From RGIG3009 sp045578425 (GTDB lineage: Bacteria; Bacillota; Clostridia; Oscillospirales; Acutalibacteraceae): a DNA stretch of 45,447 nucleotides. Positions 43,019-45,447 of the stretch are shown in pieces. Below the pieces are notes generated by a model. That model was not told where the DNA came from and searched no databases. It saw only the letters and a program-made list of their open reading frames with translations. Location: positions 1 to 45,447 of the forward strand of contig JAZNKF010000016.1 of NCBI GenBank assembly GCA_045578425.1, in the 5' to 3' direction. A program made the position numbers and the translations under genes. Every line of letters begins with the position of its first letter. Position 1 is the first letter of the stretch.

Positions 43019-43432
43019 TTAAGATGGGGTTTGACAGGTGGGGCAGATGCCGGTGGCATACACGTCGGAGGTTTTAACTACAAAACCGTCGGACGTTAAT
43101 TCACTTGCCGTATCGGCAGATAGCGAAAAATCAAACAACTTCCCGCATTGTGCGCACCGGAAATGCCCATGGTCCTCCACAAAAGCATCAAAACGTTGTT
43201 CCTCTGCGTCAATCGTAATCACACGAATGAGGCCGGCTTTGGCAAGCACGTGTACCGTGTTGTAAACCGTGGTGCGGGAAAACGAAGGGTTTTCTTTGAC
43301 CAAGGCTTGGTACAACGTATCCGCCGTGGGATGTGTGCGGTGGGTGAGCAAATACTCATAAACCGCCATCCGCTGTGCCGTGGGACAGATGCCTTTCTGG
43401 CGGAGCGTTTCGGTCATTTTCTGCGGTGTCAT
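43019..43432 (-). CDS. perR: PerR-type peroxide-sensing Fur-family repressor
   Basis: A 137-residue Fur-family regulator. Five residues match the PerR metal-sensing set: H34, D82, H88, H90 and D101 (HPTAD, RFDAF, DHGHFRC, LFDF). Asp at 101 is diagnostic of PerR rather than Fur. The structural zinc site is formed by CAQC (93/96) and CPTC (130/133). AAAGGAGG precedes the ATG. A near-consensus Per box sits at its promoter, so it should repress its own operon until oxidised by H2O2. Confidence 0.93.
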   Translation of the reverse strand: MTPQKMTETLRQKGICPTAQRMAVYEYLLTHRTHPTADTLYQALVKENPSFSRTTVYNTVHVLAKAGLIRVITIDAEEQRFDAFVEDHGHFRCAQCGKLFDFSLSADTASELTSDGFVVKTSDVYATGICPTCQTPS

Positions 43433-43459
43433 AGCGCTCCTCCTTTTGTAACCGATACA

Positions 43460-43480
43460 AATTTGTAATGATTACAAATT
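43460..43480. promoter_or_regulatory. Per box (PerR operator)
   Basis: A perfect palindrome with core TTGTAATGATTACAA, matching the B. subtilis Per box TTATAATNATTATAA at 13 of 15 positions. It lies 1 bp downstream of the -10 and covers the start site. Confidence 0.88.
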
Positions 43481-43481
43481 C

Positions 43482-43509
43482 ATTATAACGTTTTTTGAAA
43501 TATTGTCAA
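43482..43509 (-). promoter_or_regulatory. Promoter of the perR-rubrerythrin-ferritin operon
   Basis: Minus strand: -35 TTGACA (43504-43509), 16-bp spacer, -10 TATAAT (43482-43487), both hexamers perfect. Confidence 0.88.
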
Positions 43510-43568
43510 GAGGTTTTTTAAAATTTTTTTATTTTTTTGAAAAAATATTTTTGGAGAATAAAAAAGGG

Positions 43569-43597
43569 TTGACAATAAAAATAAAATATGGTAAAGT
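43569..43597 (+). promoter_or_regulatory. Promoter of the tRNA region
   Basis: -35 TTGACA (43569-43574), 17-bp spacer, -10 TAAAGT (43592-43597) with extended TGG; transcription would begin about 17 bp before the tRNA-like fragment. Confidence 0.65.
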
Positions 43598-43620
43598 AAA
43601 TGACGTTGCAGATGCAATAT

Positions 43621-43671
43621 GGGGGTATAGCTCAGCTGGGAGCGCGATGCACGGGAAGTTGAACCCCACCA
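43621..43671 (+). pseudogene. 51-nt tRNA-like fragment lacking an anticodon arm
   Basis: The first 22 bases are the same as the tRNA-Ala at 43710 (acceptor 5' strand and D arm). The sequence then jumps to TTGAACCCCACCA, which gives a possible GGGG/CCCC acceptor helix, discriminator A and CCA, but no anticodon stem. It is probably a deletion remnant of a tRNA-Ala copy. Confidence 0.6.
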
Positions 43672-43687
43672 CATAATTTCATAAATA

Positions 43688-43803
<116 letters not shown>

Positions 43804-43813
43804 ATTTTTTTTG

Positions 43814-43840
43814 CCCGCTCAAATCGAGTGGGTATTTTTT
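43814..43840 (+). terminator. Terminator downstream of tRNA-Ala
   Basis: The stem CCCGCTC/GAGTGGG (one G-T pair) with a 5-nt loop, followed by TATTTTTT. Confidence 0.75.
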
Positions 43841-43847
43841 GTATGCG

Positions 43848-43876
43848 TTGAAAAGTATGGATCTCTGTGGTATAAT
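43848..43876 (+). promoter_or_regulatory. Promoter of the zinc-ribbon/membrane-protein pair
   Basis: -35 TTGAAA (43848-43853), 17-bp spacer, -10 TATAAT (43871-43876) with extended TGG. Confidence 0.82.
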
Positions 43877-43928
43877 ATCATTGACAGTATACTCAAAAGC
43901 ATCAGTTTATTTTGTAGGAGTAAGAAAT

Positions 43929-44123
43929 ATGATTAAATATGATACTTGTATTCGTTGCGGAAGTCAGAATGTTGATAAGCTTAAGGTCAACACAAGAGTC
44001 AGTATGAATTATCCCGAACAAAAATATTATGGCGTCACAGGCCAAAGAGTGATCACCCCAACAGATTCTTTGGTATGTAAAGATTGCGGACATATTGAGT
44101 TGTTCATTGATTGGACAGAATGA
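43929..44123 (+). CDS. Small zinc-ribbon protein, unknown
   Basis: A 64-residue protein with CIRCGSQN near the N-terminus and CKDCGHIE near the C-terminus, a two-knuckle zinc ribbon of the kind seen in small nucleic-acid or protein adaptors. ATG 43929 is chosen (TAGGAG 9 nt upstream); the longer open frame would run back through the tRNA. It overlaps the next gene by an ATGA, so the two products are probably made together. No family assigned. Good promoter directly upstream. Confidence 0.78.
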   Translation: MIKYDTCIRCGSQNVDKLKVNTRVSMNYPEQKYYGVTGQRVITPTDSLVCKDCGHIELFIDWTE

Positions 44124-44719
44124 AAGCGTTAACCATTAGTATATTCCTTGGTTTTTTAGCTCGAGTTTATTTCACGTCTAGCGGAAGATGGGAATATTCA
44201 AGAGAAACCGCAAGCAAAAAAGTTACTATCACGATTCTGTTTATGGTTGCAGTATCGCTATTTTTTAACGCGCATTTACTAGATATTCCGGCTAACATTA
44301 AAGATACAATTACGGGGATCTGCGCAGCAATATATTTTGTTATAGCACTATTTGATTCTGTTGTAGGTTTTGAAAGCGATAGTACTTGGATGCCATTTAT
44401 TAAACTGTGTCTGCTATTCTTGGTTTCGGTTTCAAAAGAAATATGTATGATTTTTGTTTCTATCGTTTTTTTAGTGGGTTCAATTTATCTGTACAAAAAA
44501 CGATGCATTGTTAAAGATGAGGATAAAATCATCTTTGCTGAAATAATACTTCTCTGTGTCGAAAATATAATAATAGCCCTAACAGCACTATTTTTTCTTG
44601 GAGGGGAAAGTATATTATCTATACTTTTGCTGGTATCTTTTGAAGAAACGGTTCTATACTCGATAAATTACACCATTATATTTGCGGTAAAAGAAAAAAT
44701 ATATTCATTTAAATATTAG
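44120..44719 (+). CDS. Membrane protein coupled to the zinc-ribbon gene, unknown
   Basis: A 199-residue protein with about six hydrophobic segments (FLFMAV-type stretch VTITILFMVAVSLFFNA, TGICAAIYFVIALFDSVVGF, LCLLFLVSVSKEICMIFVSIV, and later ones). ATG 44120 overlaps the stop of the zinc-ribbon gene, which implies translational coupling. Codon use is AT-rich compared with the housekeeping genes in the window. No motif recognised. It ends at a strong hairpin before a recombinase gene, so the pair may be mobile-element cargo or a boundary gene. Confidence 0.72.
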   Translation: MKALTISIFLGFLARVYFTSSGRWEYSRETASKKVTITILFMVAVSLFFNAHLLDIPANIKDTITGICAAIYFVIALFDSVVGFESDSTWMPFIKLCLLFLVSVSKEICMIFVSIVFLVGSIYLYKKRCIVKDEDKIIFAEIILLCVENIIIALTALFFLGGESILSILLLVSFEETVLYSINYTIIFAVKEKIYSFKY

Positions 44720-44734
44720 ATTGAAAAAGCATAT

Positions 44735-44767
44735 ACCAGGCGGAGAGTATTTGACTCTCCGCCTGGT
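44735..44767. terminator. Terminator between the membrane protein and recombinase genes
   Basis: The stem ACCAGGCGGAGAGT with a 5-nt loop and its exact complement; it lies between convergent genes. Confidence 0.82.
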
Positions 44768-44775
44768 TTGCTCTT

Positions 44776-45447
44776 TTACGCCGCGCGGTCTAAGCCGTTT
44801 GTAAACTGCTCAAAGTCAAAGTTAAAATCAATCTTCACTTTATAATCCCTCGAAACCCCAATGCGGTTGATCAGCGCATTCACCACCATCTTCTTTTTCT
44901 CCAAGGAGGCCTCCTCATAAAGCTCTGCCCAAGAAATGAGTTCGTCGAAATTGTCGCTGAGCTGACGGAGAAGGTTTTCGGTGTCTTTCACCTCGCGTTT
45001 GGCATCGTCGCATTGCTCGCGCAGCCGCGCACATTCGCCCTCCGCTTCCGCAATGAGTTCCGACAGCATCTCGGTGGAAAAGGAACTCTCGCCCCGAATG
45101 GCTTTTACCACCTCAGATTTGAGCAAGGTGAGATTGTCGTCCGCCTTGCCGTAATCGGCATTCAGCATAATCAGCCGCGCCTTGCGCAGTTCCAGCTCAT
45201 TCGAATATTTCGCGCTGATAACCTCGCTTTTGGAAACACCTTTCATCTTAGCGAAAATGTCCTTGAGGATGGTATCCACAACATCGTCCAGAATGTGCAG
45301 GGTATAACCGGTCTGCCCGTCGCATTCGGTCTGCTTGCGTGTCTTGCCGTAACAGATATACCGAATGCGCTTGGTCATATCCAGCGTACCGTTGGTACGT
45401 TTACGGTAGCGCCCGTTGGTGCTGAGAATGAGCCGCGACCCGCAATG
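44776..45447 (-). CDS. Large serine recombinase, C-terminal part (truncated by window edge)
   Basis: The frame runs without a start to the window end; 223 residues are visible. The beginning (HCGSRLILSTNGRYRKRTNG ... IRYICYGKTRKQTECDGQTGY) is the recombinase zinc-beta-ribbon domain found in the large serine recombinases of Tn4451-like and conjugative elements. A long coiled coil follows (about residues 60-190, rich in Glu/Lys/Arg). The catalytic resolvase domain should lie beyond the window. These proteins integrate and excise mobile elements. GC content is visibly higher than in the adjacent 43.9-44.7 kb stretch. The ATG at 45378 is internal. Confidence 0.87.
   Translation of the reverse strand, partial: HCGSRLILSTNGRYRKRTNGTLDMTKRIRYICYGKTRKQTECDGQTGYTLHILDDVVDTILKDIFAKMKGVSKSEVISAKYSNELELRKARLIMLNADYGKADDNLTLLKSEVVKAIRGESSFSTEMLSELIAEAEGECARLREQCDDAKREVKDTENLLRQLSDNFDELISWAELYEEASLEKKKMVVNALINRIGVSRDYKVKIDFNFDFEQFTNGLDRAA

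Overview
The window looks like a chromosomal segment of an anaerobic, Gram-positive member of the Bacillota, most likely class Clostridia near the Ruminococcaceae/Oscillospiraceae. This is inferred from several traits: strong Shine-Dalgarno sites, GTG and TTG starts, ATGA-coupled operons, a T-box leader, an LTA-synthase-like sulfatase, a PerR/reverse-rubrerythrin/ferritin oxygen-defence operon, a rubredoxin, and Thr-rich linkers on lipoproteins. Base composition is moderate. No rRNA and no CRISPR array were seen.

Layout. 1-4960: the 3' part of carB, then a secreted thioredoxin-like/CAP/cell-wall-repeat protein. 5080-16132: a plus-strand block of housekeeping genes (uvrB, uvrA, typA, a comEC-like gene, holA, rnmV, maf), closely packed from typA onward. 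16185-17828 (minus): yebC and an SPFH protein. 18000-20003: KDPG aldolase fused to a VOC-like domain, then KDG kinase (end of the uronate/Entner-Doudoroff route). 20069-23618 (minus): a response regulator, histidine kinase and HtrA protease. 23834-27245: a CNNM/CorC-type CBS protein and an LTA-synthase-like protein. 27304-29661 (minus): an MBOAT O-acyltransferase and a SGNH lipoprotein. 29846-33308: aspartate racemase, a rubredoxin too short for most ORF callers, two Gfo/Idh/MocA oxidoreductases and a small XRE regulator. 33437-34909: a Thr/Lys-rich lipoprotein read from a consensus promoter that carries two 21-bp palindromic operators. 35035-39196: a T-box-controlled operon. 39197-40682: an inserted or duplicated segment bounded by an exact 61-bp repeat. 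40731-43432 (minus): a GH5-like glycosidase, ferritin, reverse rubrerythrin and PerR. 43569-43803: a 51-nt tRNA-like fragment and an intact tRNA-Ala(GGC). 43929-44719: a zinc-ribbon/membrane-protein pair. 44776-45447 (minus): the C-terminal part of a large serine recombinase, probably the edge of a mobile element.

The most unusual system is the T-box operon. Its first gene is clearly a 2-isopropylmalate synthase homologue that keeps the barrel and the C-terminal regulatory domain. It has lost the Arg-Asp motif after the first strand, the HxH metal ligands and the other catalytic signatures. Its second gene fuses a sugar-isomerase-type TIM barrel, itself with altered metal ligands, to an acyl-CoA synthetase whose motifs are intact. 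The pair is therefore a T-box-regulated pseudo-synthase plus pseudo-isomerase/ligase of unknown product. A second promising system is the divergent XRE regulator/lipoprotein pair, with operators placed to control both genes.

Convergent gene pairs in the window mostly share one bidirectional hairpin terminator, and many promoters have an extended -10 (TGn).
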